Positions 25,111 through 37,055 are shown, counted from the stretch's first letter. The stretch is DNA of 64,000 nt from an uncultured Rhodospirillaceae bacterium (GCA_945952105.1 CAMFGZ010000020.1:1-64000); one strand, 5' to 3'. The notes: generated by a model not told the origin, from the sequence alone. A program made the numbers and translations.

Positions 25111-26112
25111 CTATTGGTCGAGCTGGAGCTTGTTTTCCTTGATGAGCTGCGCCCAGCGTGCAGTTTCCTCGACGATGCGCGCCTGGAACTGCGCCATCGT
25201 GTTGGGCAGGTAGATCAGGCCGTTGTCCGTCAGCATCTTCTTCACTTCGGGCGTTCCGGCGGCGGCGGTGTATTCCTTGTAGAGCCGGTCGACGATCGGC
25301 TGCGGCGTGCCGGCAGGCGCGATCACGGCGTACCAGGTCACCACCTCTTCCTCGACCAGCCCCAGCTCCTTCAGCGTCGGCACGTCGGGGAGCTGCGGCA
25401 CGCGCTGCAGGGTCGTCACCGCGAGCGCGCGCAGCTTGCCCGCCTGGATGTGCGGCAGAGCGAGCGGCAGCGTGTCGAACATCGCGTGGATGTCGCCCGC
25501 GAACATCGCCGGCAACGATTCGTTGGTGCCCTTGAAGGGAACATGCAGGAGGTCGCTGGCGGTCCGCTTCTTCAGGAGCTCGAAGGTAAGGTGCGCGGGG
25601 CTGCCCGGCCCGACCGAGGCGTAGTTGAGAACGCCGGGTCTGGCCTTGGCTGCGTCGATCAGGTCCTTCACCGTCCTGATGGGCGAGTCTCCCCCGACCA
25701 CCAGCACCAGCGGCGAGGCCGCGAACATGGTGATCGGGATCAGGTCGTCCTTCACGCTGTAGGGCATCTGCTTGTAGAGCGACGGGAAGATCGTGAGGGG
25801 CCCGAGATTGCCCATGCCGATCGTGTAGCCGTCGGGCTTGGCCTTGGCGATCTCGGTCACGCCGATGCGCCCCGCAGCGCCCGCCTTGAAATCGGTGATC
25901 ACCGTCCTGCCCAGCGCCGCCGAGACCTTGTCGTTGAACGAGCGCGCGATGATGTCGTTCAGTCCGCCCGCCGGCCATGGCACGAGGAACCGCACCGGCC
26001 GCGACGGCCAGTCGTTCGGGGACTGGGTCGGAGCCTGGGCCTGGGCTTGAAACGCAGCTGACAGAGGCGCCGCGCACAAAAGGTTCGTCAGCAGACGTCG
26101 CGTGATTTTCAT
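25111..26112 (-). CDS. Bug-family tripartite tricarboxylate transporter binding protein (TctC-like)
   Basis: 333 residues. A signal peptide (MKITRRLLTNLLCAAPLSAAFQAQAQ) is followed by the Bug/TctC fold: PVRFLVPWPAGGLNDIIAR, DFKAGAAGRIGVTEIAKAKPDGYTIGMGN, then LIPITMFAASPLVLVV. Bug proteins bind carboxylates in the periplasm; membrane partners TctA/TctB are not nearby, as is common for orphan Bug genes. The ATG at 26112 (rather than the longer frame at 26142) puts the basic KITRR at the N-terminus. An accessory island starts upstream. Confidence 0.9.
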   Translation of the reverse strand: MKITRRLLTNLLCAAPLSAAFQAQAQAPTQSPNDWPSRPVRFLVPWPAGGLNDIIARSFNDKVSAALGRTVITDFKAGAAGRIGVTEIAKAKPDGYTIGMGNLGPLTIFPSLYKQMPYSVKDDLIPITMFAASPLVLVVGGDSPIRTVKDLIDAAKARPGVLNYASVGPGSPAHLTFELLKKRTASDLLHVPFKGTNESLPAMFAGDIHAMFDTLPLALPHIQAGKLRALAVTTLQRVPQLPDVPTLKELGLVEEEVVTWYAVIAPAGTPQPIVDRLYKEYTAAAGTPEVKKMLTDNGLIYLPNTMAQFQARIVEETARWAQLIKENKLQLDQ

Positions 26113-26186
26113 GGCCCACCCAAAACAATAGTCGGGCCGCACGCTAGTCGACGCGCCCTGCCGCCGTCGACTCCGTCGCCTGCAAT

Positions 26187-26736
26187 CTATGGTTTCTGCG
26201 GAGACTGGCGGAAAATTGTGAAGTCGCGATCGATGTCCTGTCGGATACGGTCCCTTACCTCCGGAGTCACCGGCGTCTGGTCCAGCAAAGCCAGCAACTT
26301 CTCCCGACCGACGAGTCCGCGCCGTGCAAGTTCAGCCGTGAAGATCCTGTCCTTCTCGCGACGCGCCGCATACTTGGCGATCGCCAGATCATGCGGTTCC
26401 AGGCACAGCCCCCTTGACGCCGTTCGTATCGCCTGCGGGGAGGTTCACCAGCCGGCCCTTCCAGCCTCGGGGCAGCGTCGCCGTCCTTTCGTCGATCGGA
26501 TCGGCATAAAAGCCATGAGTGATATGGAAAGGTGAATCGACGCCGATCTCGTTCAGCAGTTCGGTGGCGTCCGGCTTCTTCGACGCAAAGAGATCGACTT
26601 CCACCGACATCATGATGTCGTCGGCGATGTCCGGATGCTTGCCGTGCAGGGATTGGCTGCCGACAATCACGAACTGCTTCTGGCCGGTTATGTCGCCGGC
26701 GGCTCGCAGGATATGATCAAGCTGTTGCTTCTTCAT
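26187..26736 (-). pseudogene. DUF6036-like nucleotidyltransferase, frameshifted
   Basis: From the ATG at 26736 the frame reads MKKQQLDHILRAAGD, FVIVGSQSLHG and VEVDLFASKK (a minimal nucleotidyltransferase core: GSQSLHG and the D/E pair). It stops at 26389 after 115 codons. Removing one G from the GGGGG run (minus strand, near 26410) restores a continuous frame through LCLEPHDLAIAKYAARREKDR to a stop at 26187. The restored tail matches the expected C-terminus of DUF6036-type proteins. So either the gene is broken or the run is a sequencing error or slippage site. It overlaps the AbrB-type gene by 20 nt. Confidence 0.65.
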
Positions 26737-27157
26737 GCAAACGCCGAACTTCCGATTGCGACAACAAACCAACGAACGGCATGGACTCCCGCAATCTCGT
26801 CGCGTTGTCGTCACGCCCCAACATCGCTGCGAAGAGTTCGCCGTCGTCGGCCTTCGCGGCGATATCGTACCATTCGTCATAGGCCGAAACCCAGACACCC
26901 TGTTTCCGCCAGCGATGCAGATTGGCCAGGATCTGTGCGCGAATTTGCGCAGCGCTGAAATCCCTGACGACTGCGAGCGCGATCGAGCGCTTCAGCTCAT
27001 CCAACGCCGCTGGCGCCAAGCCGCCTTTTCTGGAAGGACGCAAGCCGGTCTCAGTCGCTTCCAGTCGATCACCCTTTCCCACACCCCAGGCTTCGAGGAT
27101 TGGCTTCGGAAGAATGACCCCCAGCGAATTGCCAACGGGCCGGATCTCGATTTTCAT
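26717..27157 (-). CDS. AbrB/MazE/SpoVT-domain protein, possible antitoxin
   Basis: 146 residues. The N-terminal swapped-hairpin DNA-binding domain (MKIEIRPVGNSLGVILPKPILEAWGVGKGDRLE) is typical of MazE/AbrB antitoxins. The remaining 110 residues form a helical extension not seen in short MazE proteins. It overlaps the start of the nucleotidyltransferase gene and has a 16-bp palindrome just upstream, which suggests autoregulation. An antitoxin role is inferred from the operon layout. Base composition here is lower in GC than the neighbours, consistent with transfer. Confidence 0.75.
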   Translation of the reverse strand: MKIEIRPVGNSLGVILPKPILEAWGVGKGDRLEATETGLRPSRKGGLAPAALDELKRSIALAVVRDFSAAQIRAQILANLHRWRKQGVWVSAYDEWYDIAAKADDGELFAAMLGRDDNATRLRESMPFVGLLSQSEVRRLHEEATA

Positions 27158-27164
27158 GTCCCGA

Positions 27165-27180
27165 TTATAACGCGTTATAA
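27165..27180. promoter_or_regulatory. Palindromic operator upstream of the AbrB-type gene
   Basis: TTATAACGCGTTATAA is a perfect 16-bp palindrome, 8 nt upstream of the AbrB-type ATG on the minus strand. Its AT-rich half-sites stand out from the GC-rich surroundings. AbrB/MazE proteins bind such dyads to repress their own operons. It probably also overlaps the promoter. Confidence 0.55.
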
Positions 27181-27220
27181 CCAGATATCCAATATATCAC
27201 CCTGACAGGGCCACAAACAA

Positions 27221-27246
27221 AAACGGCGGCCCGCGGGCCGCCGTTT
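27221..27246 (-). terminator. Rho-independent terminator of pnp
   Basis: A perfect 26-bp palindrome (AAACGGCGGC...GCCGCCGTTT) lies 21 nt beyond the pnp stop. On the minus strand it is followed by TTGTTTGTGG. It marks the end of the long rimP-to-pnp gene block and separates it from the AbrB island. Confidence 0.75.
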
Positions 27247-27267
27247 CCGTTACGATAGGTAGAAGCG

Positions 27268-29403
27268 CTACTCGCCGGCGGGAGCGGCTTCGACCGGCTT
27301 GTTCGAGATGTCCTCGCCGGTCTCCTGATCGACCGCCTTCATCGAGAGGCGGACCTTGCCGCGGTCGTCGACGCCCAGGACCTTGACCTTCACCTGGTCG
27401 CCTTCCTTCACGACGTCGTTCACCTTGGCGACGCGGCGCGGCGCCAGCTCCGAGATGTGCACGAGGCCGTCGCGCGCACCGAGGAAGTTCACGAAGGCGC
27501 CGAACTCGACGGTCTTCACGACCTTGCCGGTGTAGATCACGCCGACTTCCGGCTCGGCCACGATGCCCTTGATCCAGTCGATGGCGCGCTGGCCGGCCTT
27601 GGCGTCCACCGCCGCGACCTTGATCGTGCCGTCGTCCTCGATGTCGATCTTGGTGCCGGTCTGCTCGGTGATCTCGCGGATCACCTTGCCGCCCGTGCCG
27701 ATCACTTCGCGGATCTTGTCCTTGGGGATCGTGAACTGCGTGATGCGCGGCGCGGTCGCCGCGACGCCCTCACGCGCACCGCCCAGACCCTTGGCCATTT
27801 CGCCGAGGATGTGGATGCGGCCGTCCTTCGCCTGGCCGAGCGCGACCTTCATGATCTCCTCGGTGATCGAGGTGATCTTGATGTCCATCTGCAGCGAGGT
27901 GATGCCGCGCTCCGTGCCGGCCACCTTGAAGTCCATGTCGCCGAGGTGATCCTCGTCGCCCAGGATGTCCGAGAGGACGGCGTAGCGGTCGCCTTCCTTG
28001 ATCAGGCCCATGGCGATGCCGGCTACCGGCCGCTCCATCGGCACACCGGCATCCATCAGTGCCAGCGAGCCGCCGCAGACCGAGGCCATCGACGAGGAGC
28101 CGTTCGACTCGGTGATCTCCGACACGATGCGGATCGTGTACGGGAACTTCTCCTTCGACGGCAGCATCGGGCGGATCGCACGCCAGGCGAGCTTGCCGTG
28201 GCCGATCTCGCGACGACCGGGCGAGCCCATGCGGCGGACTTCACCGACCGAGTAGGGAGGGAAGTTGTAGTGCAGCATGAAGTGCTCGCGGTACTCGCCC
28301 TCGAGCGCATCGATGATCTGCTCGTCCTGGCCGGTGCCCAGCGTGGTGACGACCAGTGCCTGGGTCTCGCCGCGGGTGAACAGCGAGGAGCCGTGGGCGC
28401 GCGGCAGGATGCCGACTTCGGCCACGATCGGACGGACGGTCTTGGTGTCGCGGCCGTCAATGCGCTTGCCGGTGTCGAGGATGGCGTTACGGACGACGTC
28501 GGCCTCGAGGTTGCCGAACTGCTCGCCGAACGCGGCCAGGGCGGCCTCGTCACCTTCGAACAGCTTCTTGGCCTCGGCCTTCACTTCGCCGATCTTGGCC
28601 TGGCGAGCCTGCTTCTGCGTCTCGGCGAAAGCCGTGGCGAGCTTGCCGTGCATGTCCGACTTGAGCTTCGCCGCCACGGTCTTCGACGCTTCCGACGGAT
28701 CGGTGAGCGGCAGCGGCTCCTTGGCGCAATGCTCGGCGAGCTGGATGATCGCGTCGATCACCGGCTGGAACGAGCGATGGGCTTCCATGACGGCGCCCAG
28801 CATGACTTCCTCGGAAAGCTCCTTGGCTTCCGACTCGACCATCAGCACGCCTTCCTTGGTGCCGGCGACGACGAGATCGAGCACGCTCGTCTCCATCTGC
28901 GCCTTGGTCGGGTTCACGATGTACTTGCCGTCGGCGTAGCCGACGCGCGCCGCGCCGATCGGGCCCATGAAGGGCACGCCCGAGATCGTGAGCGCGGCCG
29001 ACGTGGCGACCATCGACAGGATGTCGGGATCGTTCTCGAGGTCGTGGGCCAGCGTCGTGACGACGACCAGCGTCTCGTTGCGGTAGCTCTCGTGGAACAA
29101 CGGGCGAATCGGGCGATCGATCAGGCGCGAGGTCAGGATTTCCTTCTCGCTGGGACGGCCCTCACGCTTGAAGAAGCCGCCGGGGATCTTGCCCGCGGCG
29201 AAAGCCTTCTCCTGGTAGTTCACGGTCAGCGGGAAGAAATCGAGGCCGGGCTTCGGCTTCTTCTCGAACACGACGGCGGCCAGCACCGTGGTGCCGCCGT
29301 AGGTCGCCATGACGGCGCCGTCGGCCTGGCGCGCGATCTTGCCAGTCTCGAGCACGAGCTTGCGCCCGGCCCAGTCGAGTTCCTTGCGAAAAACTTCAAA
29401 CAT
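27268..29403 (-). CDS. pnp: Polyribonucleotide nucleotidyltransferase (PNPase)
   Basis: 3'-5' phosphorolytic exoribonuclease of the degradosome. 711 residues with the full family order: two RNase PH domains (second-core catalytic region [20 protein letters not shown]), an all-alpha linker, KH ([15 protein letters not shown]) and S1 ([20 protein letters not shown]). An in-frame ATG lies 6 nt further upstream at 29409; 29403 was chosen because AAAGGA sits about 9 nt before it. It follows rpsO, as in most Proteobacteria. Confidence 0.97.
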   Translation of the reverse strand: MFEVFRKELDWAGRKLVLETGKIARQADGAVMATYGGTTVLAAVVFEKKPKPGLDFFPLTVNYQEKAFAAGKIPGGFFKREGRPSEKEILTSRLIDRPIRPLFHESYRNETLVVVTTLAHDLENDPDILSMVATSAALTISGVPFMGPIGAARVGYADGKYIVNPTKAQMETSVLDLVVAGTKEGVLMVESEAKELSEEVMLGAVMEAHRSFQPVIDAIIQLAEHCAKEPLPLTDPSEASKTVAAKLKSDMHGKLATAFAETQKQARQAKIGEVKAEAKKLFEGDEAALAAFGEQFGNLEADVVRNAILDTGKRIDGRDTKTVRPIVAEVGILPRAHGSSLFTRGETQALVVTTLGTGQDEQIIDALEGEYREHFMLHYNFPPYSVGEVRRMGSPGRREIGHGKLAWRAIRPMLPSKEKFPYTIRIVSEITESNGSSSMASVCGGSLALMDAGVPMERPVAGIAMGLIKEGDRYAVLSDILGDEDHLGDMDFKVAGTERGITSLQMDIKITSITEEIMKVALGQAKDGRIHILGEMAKGLGGAREGVAATAPRITQFTIPKDKIREVIGTGGKVIREITEQTGTKIDIEDDGTIKVAAVDAKAGQRAIDWIKGIVAEPEVGVIYTGKVVKTVEFGAFVNFLGARDGLVHISELAPRRVAKVNDVVKEGDQVKVKVLGVDDRGKVRLSMKAVDQETGEDISNKPVEAAPAGE

Positions 29404-29424
29404 TCTCATTCATCCTTTCCATCA

Positions 29425-29476
29425 CGGTCGCCTGCCCCCGTTTGGCGGCGACCGCCCATCGGCGCCCTTGCGCCGA
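29425..29476 (-). promoter_or_regulatory. Two stem-loops in the pnp leader
   Basis: CGGTCGCC (29425-29432) pairs with GGCGACCG (29447-29454), and TCGGCGC (29459-29465) pairs with GCGCCGA (29470-29476). These adjacent stems precede pnp on its transcript. In E. coli a comparable leader stem is cut by RNase III and then used by PNPase to repress its own synthesis; a parallel role here is inference. Confidence 0.45.
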
Positions 29477-29574
29477 CAGGACCGGGCCAGGCGTTTGCTC
29501 TCGCCCCTGCCTTCCCGGTTACTGCGATGTCGCGTCAGCCGATCGAAATCACGGGGACCAGACGACGCGACGCG

Positions 29575-29601
29575 AAAAGGCCCCGTCCTGAGGACGGGGC
29601 C
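29575..29601 (-). terminator. Rho-independent terminator of rpsO
   Basis: GGCCCCGTCC (29579-29588), loop TGA, and GGACGGGGCC (29592-29601) form a perfect 10-bp stem. It is followed on the minus strand by TTTT (29575-29578). It sits just after the rpsO stop, so part of the transcription would end before pnp. Confidence 0.7.
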
Positions 29602-29607
29602 GTTGGA

Positions 29608-29877
29608 TCAGCGACGCAGACCCAGACGCTCGATCAAAGTGGCGTAACGCTTGTCGTCACGCGACTTCAGGTAATCGAGCAGGCGGCGGCGCTGGCCCAC
29701 GAGCTTCAGCAGACCACGACGCGAATGGTGATCCTTCGCGTGGCCCTTGAAGTGCTCGGTGAGGTTGGAAATGCGCTCGCTGAGAATAGCGACCTGGACT
29801 TCCGGCGAACCGGTGTCGCCCTCGGCCTGCGCATACGACTTGATCAGCTCCGCCTTGCGGTCGGCTGTAATCGACAT
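29608..29877 (-). CDS. rpsO: 30S ribosomal protein S15
   Basis: 89 residues, the standard length. The family is unmistakable: [32 protein letters not shown], then [31 protein letters not shown]15 binds 16S rRNA early in small-subunit assembly and represses its own mRNA in many bacteria. It lies between truB and pnp in the conserved order. Confidence 0.98.
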   Translation of the reverse strand: MSITADRKAELIKSYAQAEGDTGSPEVQVAILSERISNLTEHFKGHAKDHHSRRGLLKLVGQRRRLLDYLKSRDDKRYATLIERLGLRR

Positions 29878-29893
29878 CGGTCATCTCCTGAAA

Positions 29894-30799
29894 CTAAAGG
29901 TTGAACACGCGCACCGGCTGGAGAGAGGCACCGTCCGAACGGACCAGAGCCACGAGCCTGCTGCCGACCTCGGCGCGAACGAGTGCGCCGGACGGCGGTG
30001 CGTCCCGGGTCAAGAGCACCGGCTGGCCTTGGCGCAACCGGTCCGCTTGGGCTTCCGTCATGGCCAGCGCCGGGATGTCGTCCAGCGCGGTCGCGACGGG
30101 AGCCAGGGCCCCGAAGAGCGCGGGAATATGCCCGAGGGCCTCCAGTTTGGAAAGCGAAATGGCCCCCTCCTCGCGGAAGGGCCCCACAACCGTTCGGCGC
30201 AGTGCCGACAGGTGTCCGACAGTGCCGACCGCCTTCGCCAGATCGCGGCCGAGCGACCGGATGTAGGTGCCCTTGCCGCACACGACCACAAAATCTGCGT
30301 GGTCCCTGTCGGGCCGGCCGACCAGCTCCAGCCGCTCGATCGTCACCCGGCGTGGCTTCAGTTCGACTGTCTCGCCGGCCCGCGCCAGGTCATAGGCGCG
30401 CTTGCCGTCGATTTTCAGCGCCGAGAAGGCCGGCGGCATCTGCTCGATCTCGCCCACGAAGGCCGGCAGCGCCGCGAGGAGGGTGGCGTCGCCGGGGCGG
30501 ACGTCGCTGGTCGCCGTCACCTCGCCCTCGGCATCCTCCGTCGAGCGGGCCTCGCCGAACCGCAGGGTGAAGCGGTATTCCTTCCTTCCGTCCATGATGA
30601 ACGGCACCGTCTTGGTCGCCTCGCCCAGCGCGATCGGCAGGATGCCGCTGGCCAGAGGATCGAGCGTGCCGCCATGCCCGGCTTTCTGGGCGCCGAACAG
30701 CCGGCGCACCCGGCTCACCGCCGGTGTCGAGCCGAGGCCGACCGGCTTGTCGAGCACGACCCAGCCGTCCACCTTCTCGCCCTTTTTCCTTCGGCTCAT
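29894..30799 (-). CDS. truB: tRNA pseudouridine(55) synthase TruB
   Basis: 301 residues. Catalytic Asp47 is in GHGGTLDPLASG; other TruB landmarks are DKPVGLGS and the C-terminal PUA-like region. It makes pseudouridine 55 in the T-loop of tRNAs. About 160 nt without a recognised gene separate it from rbfA; I saw no function there beyond a 9-codon ORF ending on the truB start codon. Confidence 0.96.
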   Translation of the reverse strand: MSRRKKGEKVDGWVVLDKPVGLGSTPAVSRVRRLFGAQKAGHGGTLDPLASGILPIALGEATKTVPFIMDGRKEYRFTLRFGEARSTEDAEGEVTATSDVRPGDATLLAALPAFVGEIEQMPPAFSALKIDGKRAYDLARAGETVELKPRRVTIERLELVGRPDRDHADFVVVCGKGTYIRSLGRDLAKAVGTVGHLSALRRTVVGPFREEGAISLSKLEALGHIPALFGALAPVATALDDIPALAMTEAQADRLRQGQPVLLTRDAPPSGALVRAEVGSRLVALVRSDGASLQPVRVFNL

Positions 30800-30960
30800 C
30801 GGCGCTCGCCGCTCTCACATTCCATGGCGCTGGTTTGATCCGTCAGGACGCCGGGCGGGCGAAGCGGTTGGAGGACAAGAAGGTCGAGGTGCCGAACGAC
30901 GGCAGGACCGTGCCGGCGTCCTCGCCCCTCACGGAGTCTCTCCGCGCGACGAATACCGCC

Positions 30961-31368
30961 TCAATCGTCGTCCTTGATGTCGCGGGCCACGTCCGGCCGG
31001 CGCAGGAGCGCACCGATCTTGTCGGCCTCGTCGAAAGTCTTGTCGATCTCGAAGCGGATGTCGGGCGCGCTGCGCAGGCCCGCCTTCTCGCTGACGCGGC
31101 CGCGGAACCACGGCGCGGCGCGGCGCAGCGCGGCCAGCAGCCTATCCTGATCGCCGCCGCCCAGGGGCATGACGAAGGCCGTGGCGTTGCGCAGGTCGGG
31201 GCTGACGTCGACCGAGGTCACGGTGATCGAGGCCTCGCGCAGCTCGGGGTCGCGCATGTTGCCGCGTTCGAGGAGGTCGGCCAGCAGGTGGCGGATTTCC
31301 TCGCCGACCCGGAGCTGACGCTGGCCGGGGGCGCGATGTTCTTTGTCGGACGAGCGACGCCGGGGCAT
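30961..31368 (-). CDS. rbfA: Ribosome-binding factor A
   Basis: 135 residues of the RbfA KH-like fold (RQLRVGEEIRHLLADLLERGNMRDPEL, then SITVTSVDVSPDLRNATAFVMPLGG, then SAPDIRFEIDKTFDEADKI). It helps mature the 16S rRNA 5' end and supports cold growth. The ATG at 31368 was chosen; the open frame upstream is out of character and runs through the hairpin repeats between rbfA and infB. Confidence 0.95.
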   Translation of the reverse strand: MPRRRSSDKEHRAPGQRQLRVGEEIRHLLADLLERGNMRDPELREASITVTSVDVSPDLRNATAFVMPLGGGDQDRLLAALRRAAPWFRGRVSEKAGLRSAPDIRFEIDKTFDEADKIGALLRRPDVARDIKDDD

Positions 31369-31385
31369 GGCGTTACCTCTTGTCT

Positions 31386-31440
31386 CTCTCCTCCCCTTGC
31401 TGGGGGAGGAGGTGTCTGACCTCCCCCGCTGTGGGAGAGG
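31386..31440. repeat. CT-rich palindromic repeats between infB and rbfA
   Basis: CTCCTCCCC and GGGGGAGGAG flank a TTGCT loop, and a second copy (CTCCCCC, GCTG, TGGGAG) follows. They resemble the stems at 10865 and 37152. They may end or process transcripts between infB and rbfA; this is inferred. Confidence 0.4.
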
Positions 31441-31448
31441 CAAAGTCG

Positions 31449-34187
<2,739 letters not shown>

Positions 34188-34219
34188 GTCGGCTGTTGTC
34201 CTTGGTCCGCCCCGGCCCG

Positions 34220-34828
34220 TCAACCGGCGCCGTTCAGCCGGAAGCCGCGCCATCGCGACGCTCCGGCAGAGATTCGTTCAATGAAGGCGCCGCCCGCATC
34301 ATCGCGGGCGATCGCCACGTAGACCGCCTGTTCGCGGCCGAAGATTCCACCGAGCGCGGCCGCATCGCCCAGCTTCTCGAGCGGCAGGCCGGTCGCCCGC
34401 AGCTTCTGCAATCCGTCACCCTCGGCCTCGCCGGCGACGACGAGAAGTCCCGCCTGCCCGCGGCCGATCATCTGCTCGACCTTCACAAAGCCCGCAACCG
34501 CACGCCCTGCGCGGCGCGCCCGGCCGAGATCGGCCAGGACCCGGTCGAGCAGCAACCGCTCCACCCGGTCGGCGAGATCCGCCGCCGCCTTGACCGGCGC
34601 CCGCGCGGCTTTCGAAAACAGCTTCTTCTCGATCGCCCGTTCGAGCGCGGCGCGTTCGGCCCGCACCCACATGCCACGCCCCGGAAGCTGGCGCGCCAGA
34701 TCGGGCACGGCATCGCCTTCGGGACCGACGACGAACCGGATCATCTTCTCCGGTGCGCCTTCCTCGCCGGTCGCGATGCAGGTGCGCATCGGACCGGCGG
34801 GGGGCACCGTGAGATGGGGTTCGGTCAT
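34220..34828 (-). CDS. YlxR-type RNA-binding protein fused to an L7Ae-like domain (DUF448)
   Basis: 202 residues. The N-terminal DUF448/YlxR domain ([41 protein letters not shown]) is joined to a C-terminal L7Ae/L30e-like segment ([32 protein letters not shown]). This two-domain form is usual in Alphaproteobacteria. The ATG at 34828 is preferred over the TTG at 34846. The gene lies between nusA and infB; a role in RNase P or nucleoid binding has been proposed for YlxR relatives. Confidence 0.92.
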   Translation of the reverse strand: MTEPHLTVPPAGPMRTCIATGEEGAPEKMIRFVVGPEGDAVPDLARQLPGRGMWVRAERAALERAIEKKLFSKAARAPVKAAADLADRVERLLLDRVLADLGRARRAGRAVAGFVKVEQMIGRGQAGLLVVAGEAEGDGLQKLRATGLPLEKLGDAAALGGIFGREQAVYVAIARDDAGGAFIERISAGASRWRGFRLNGAG

Positions 34829-34863
34829 GGCAAGGGCAAGGGCCAAGGACGCTCTTCCTCCGC

Positions 34864-36399
34864 TCAGGCCTTCGCTTCGTCGGCCGGAGCGGCCTCGTCG
34901 GCGAACCAGTGCTCGCGCGCCTTCATGATGATGGCGTTGGCGGCGTCGTTATCCATGGTGCTCTCGCCCACGATCTCGCGCAGCTCGTCGGACGCGAGGT
35001 CCGCGAGGTCGTCGAGCGTCTTCACGCCCGCCTCGCCCAGCGCCACGACCATCGCCAGGGTCAGACCCTCGGCATTGGCCACGTCCTCGGCGACGCCCAG
35101 CGACGCCAGGCGCTCCGCGAGTTCAGCATCGCGCTTCTCGAGATACTCGCGACCGCGCCGCTGCAGCTCGGTGGCGATCTCCTCGTCGAAGCCCTCGACG
35201 CCGGCCAGGTCCTCGACCGCGGCCTCCGAGACGTCCTCGACCGTGGCATAACCCTCGGCGACCAGCAGGTGGGCGATCACGTCATCGACGTCGAGCGTCG
35301 CCTTGAAGAGCTCGGTGCGCTCGCGCGTATCCTTCTGGCGGCGCTCGCTCTCCTCGGTCTCGGTCATGATGTCGATTTCCCAGCCGGTGAGCTGGGACGC
35401 GAGCTTCACGTTCTGGCCGCGGCGGCCGATCGCGAGGCTGAGCTGGTCGTCGGGCACGACCACCTCGGTCTTGTTCTTCTCCTCGTCCATCAGCACCTTG
35501 CTGACTTCGGCCGGCGCCAGCGCGTTGACGATGAAGTTCGCGGTGTCGTTCGACCACGGGATGATGTCGACCTTCTCGCCCTGCAGCTCCTGCACGACGG
35601 CCTGGACGCGGCTGCCGCGCATGCCGACGCAGGCGCCGATCGGGTCGATCGAGCTGTCGTGGGAGAGCACCGCGATCTTGGCGCGGCTGCCGGGATCGCG
35701 GGCGACGGCCTTGATCTCGATGATGTTGTCGTAGATTTCCGGCACTTCCTGCGTGAACAGCTTGGCCATGAACTGCGGATGGCTGCGCGACAGGAAGATC
35801 TGCGGGCCGCGTGGCTCCTCGCGCACGTCGAAGATGTAGGCGCGCACGCGGTCGTTCACGCGCAGGGATTCGCGCGGGATCGTCTCGTCGCGGCGAATCA
35901 CGCCCTCGGCGCGCTGCAGGTCGACGGTGATGTTGCCGTAGTCGACGCGCTTGACCACGCCCGACACGATCTCGCCGATACGGTCCTTGAACTCTTCGTA
36001 CTGACGCTTGCGCTCGCTCTCGCGCATGCGTTGCGTGATCACCTGCTTGGCGGTCTGGGCGGCGACGCGGCCGAAGTCGATCGGCGGCAGCTCGTCGGTC
36101 AGGAAGTCGCCGACCTGCGCCTCGGGATTGCGACGCTGGGCCTCGACGACCGAGACCTGGATGTTCTCATTCTCGATCGGGTCGGCCACCTGCATGTAGC
36201 GCAGCAGCTTGATCTCGCCGGTCTTGCGGTCGATCTCGGCGCGGATGTCGTGCTCCAGCCCGTACTTGGCGCGGCCGGACTTCTGGATGGCCTGCTCCAT
36301 CGCCTCGAGCACTTCCTCGCGTTCGATGCCCTTCTCGCGGGCGACCATGTCGGCCACCTGAAGCATCTCAAGGCGCGGGATATCGGCTGTCGTCGCCAT
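34864..36399 (-). CDS. nusA: Transcription termination/antitermination factor NusA
   Basis: 511 residues. The N-terminal RNA-polymerase-binding domain is followed by S1, KH1 and KH2 (IGACVGMRGSRVQAVVQELQGEKVDII, then LAIGRRGQNVKLASQLTGWEIDI), and an acidic C-terminus with two helix-hairpin-helix-like repeats (VEDLAGVEGFDEEIA, VKTLDDLADLASDEL). It binds elongating polymerase and modulates pausing and termination. A GAAGAGGGAAG ribosome site precedes the ATG. NusA may control its own leader, given the hairpin upstream of rimP. Confidence 0.97.
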   Translation of the reverse strand: MATTADIPRLEMLQVADMVAREKGIEREEVLEAMEQAIQKSGRAKYGLEHDIRAEIDRKTGEIKLLRYMQVADPIENENIQVSVVEAQRRNPEAQVGDFLTDELPPIDFGRVAAQTAKQVITQRMRESERKRQYEEFKDRIGEIVSGVVKRVDYGNITVDLQRAEGVIRRDETIPRESLRVNDRVRAYIFDVREEPRGPQIFLSRSHPQFMAKLFTQEVPEIYDNIIEIKAVARDPGSRAKIAVLSHDSSIDPIGACVGMRGSRVQAVVQELQGEKVDIIPWSNDTANFIVNALAPAEVSKVLMDEEKNKTEVVVPDDQLSLAIGRRGQNVKLASQLTGWEIDIMTETEESERRQKDTRERTELFKATLDVDDVIAHLLVAEGYATVEDVSEAAVEDLAGVEGFDEEIATELQRRGREYLEKRDAELAERLASLGVAEDVANAEGLTLAMVVALGEAGVKTLDDLADLASDELREIVGESTMDNDAANAIIMKAREHWFADEAAPADEAKA

Positions 36400-36428
36400 G
36401 TTTCTTCCCTCTTCTCTAGCCAGTCCGT

Positions 36429-36938
36429 TCAGTGGGTCTGCCCGGCCGCGCCTTCGGCGGCCAGACGGTGTTCTTCGATCAGGCGGTCGGTCAGTTCGAG
36501 CTTGGCGCGCGTCACCGATGCGAGCGGCACCGCGGCCTCCTTGCCGTCGTCGAGCCTCAGCCGCACCAGGTCGCCGTCGAGCCCGAGCAGCGTTCCCTTG
36601 AAGCGCCGCCGTCCCTCGACCGGCAGGGCGGTCTCGAGGCGGGCTAGATGTCCTGCCCAGCGGGCGTAGTCCTTGGGCCGGGTGAGCGGCCGGTCGATGC
36701 CGGGCGAACTCACCTCCAGCGTGTAGGCCTCGGCGATGGGGTCCTCGACGTCCAGTACCGCCGACACCGCACGCGACACGGTCGCGCAATCCTCGACGTC
36801 GAGCGGCCGGCCGTCGGCGGGCTCGATCATGATCTGCAGGGTCCCGCCCTTGCTCATCGCGACGCGAACCACCTCGAAGCCCATGCCGACGATCGTCGGG
36901 GCAATGATGTCTTCGATTCGACGCAGCAGATCGGTCAC
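36429..36938 (-). CDS. rimP: Ribosome maturation factor RimP
   Basis: 169 residues from a GTG at 36938. The family core starts at once (VTDLLRRIEDIIAPTIVGMGFEVVRVAM), then LDVEDCATVSRAVSAVLD and YTLEVSSPGIDRPL. It binds the 30S subunit during maturation. An ATG at 37028 would add 30 residues, but those codons run through a terminator-like hairpin and have no protein-like character. The start is therefore a judgement. First gene of the nusA-infB transcription unit. Confidence 0.88.
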   Translation of the reverse strand: MTDLLRRIEDIIAPTIVGMGFEVVRVAMSKGGTLQIMIEPADGRPLDVEDCATVSRAVSAVLDVEDPIAEAYTLEVSSPGIDRPLTRPKDYARWAGHLARLETALPVEGRRRFKGTLLGLDGDLVRLRLDDGKEAAVPLASVTRAKLELTDRLIEEHRLAAEGAAGQTH

Positions 36939-36983
36939 GCGGGCGGGGCTTCTCGACGATTTGGGCGGCTGGGGGTGAGGCCA

Positions 36984-37014
36984 AATGAAAAGAGCGGGTT
37001 TTCGGCCCACTCTT
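36984..37014 (-). terminator. Terminator-like hairpin in the rimP-nusA leader
   Basis: AAAGAGCGGG (36988-36997) pairs with CCCACTCTTT (37005-37014) around a 7-nt loop. The only mismatch in the stem is a G-T pair. On the minus strand it ends in TTTTC (36984-36988 region), and on the plus strand in TTTTTC. It lies between the proposed promoter and the GTG start of rimP, so it could act as an attenuator for the operon. Confidence 0.55.
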
Positions 37015-37055
37015 TTTCTTTGGTTCATCCCGTGAACCCGATGAGGATGCCGCGC

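Noticed and set aside
26218..26535. 105-codon plus-strand frame in the AbrB island
   Set aside because: The minus strand here encodes the restored C-terminus of the nucleotidyltransferase, with coherent protein features.
27457..29904. 815-codon open frame on the plus strand
   Set aside because: It is antisense to pnp and rpsO. Its translation is His/Asp/Leu-rich without motifs, as expected of a high-GC shadow frame.
30800..30960. Possible small gene between rbfA and truB
   Set aside because: Only a 9-codon ORF ending on the truB start and short unconvincing frames are present; no ribosome site or conserved product was recognised.
34909..36669. 586-codon open frame on the plus strand
   Set aside because: Antisense to nusA; no recognisable domain.
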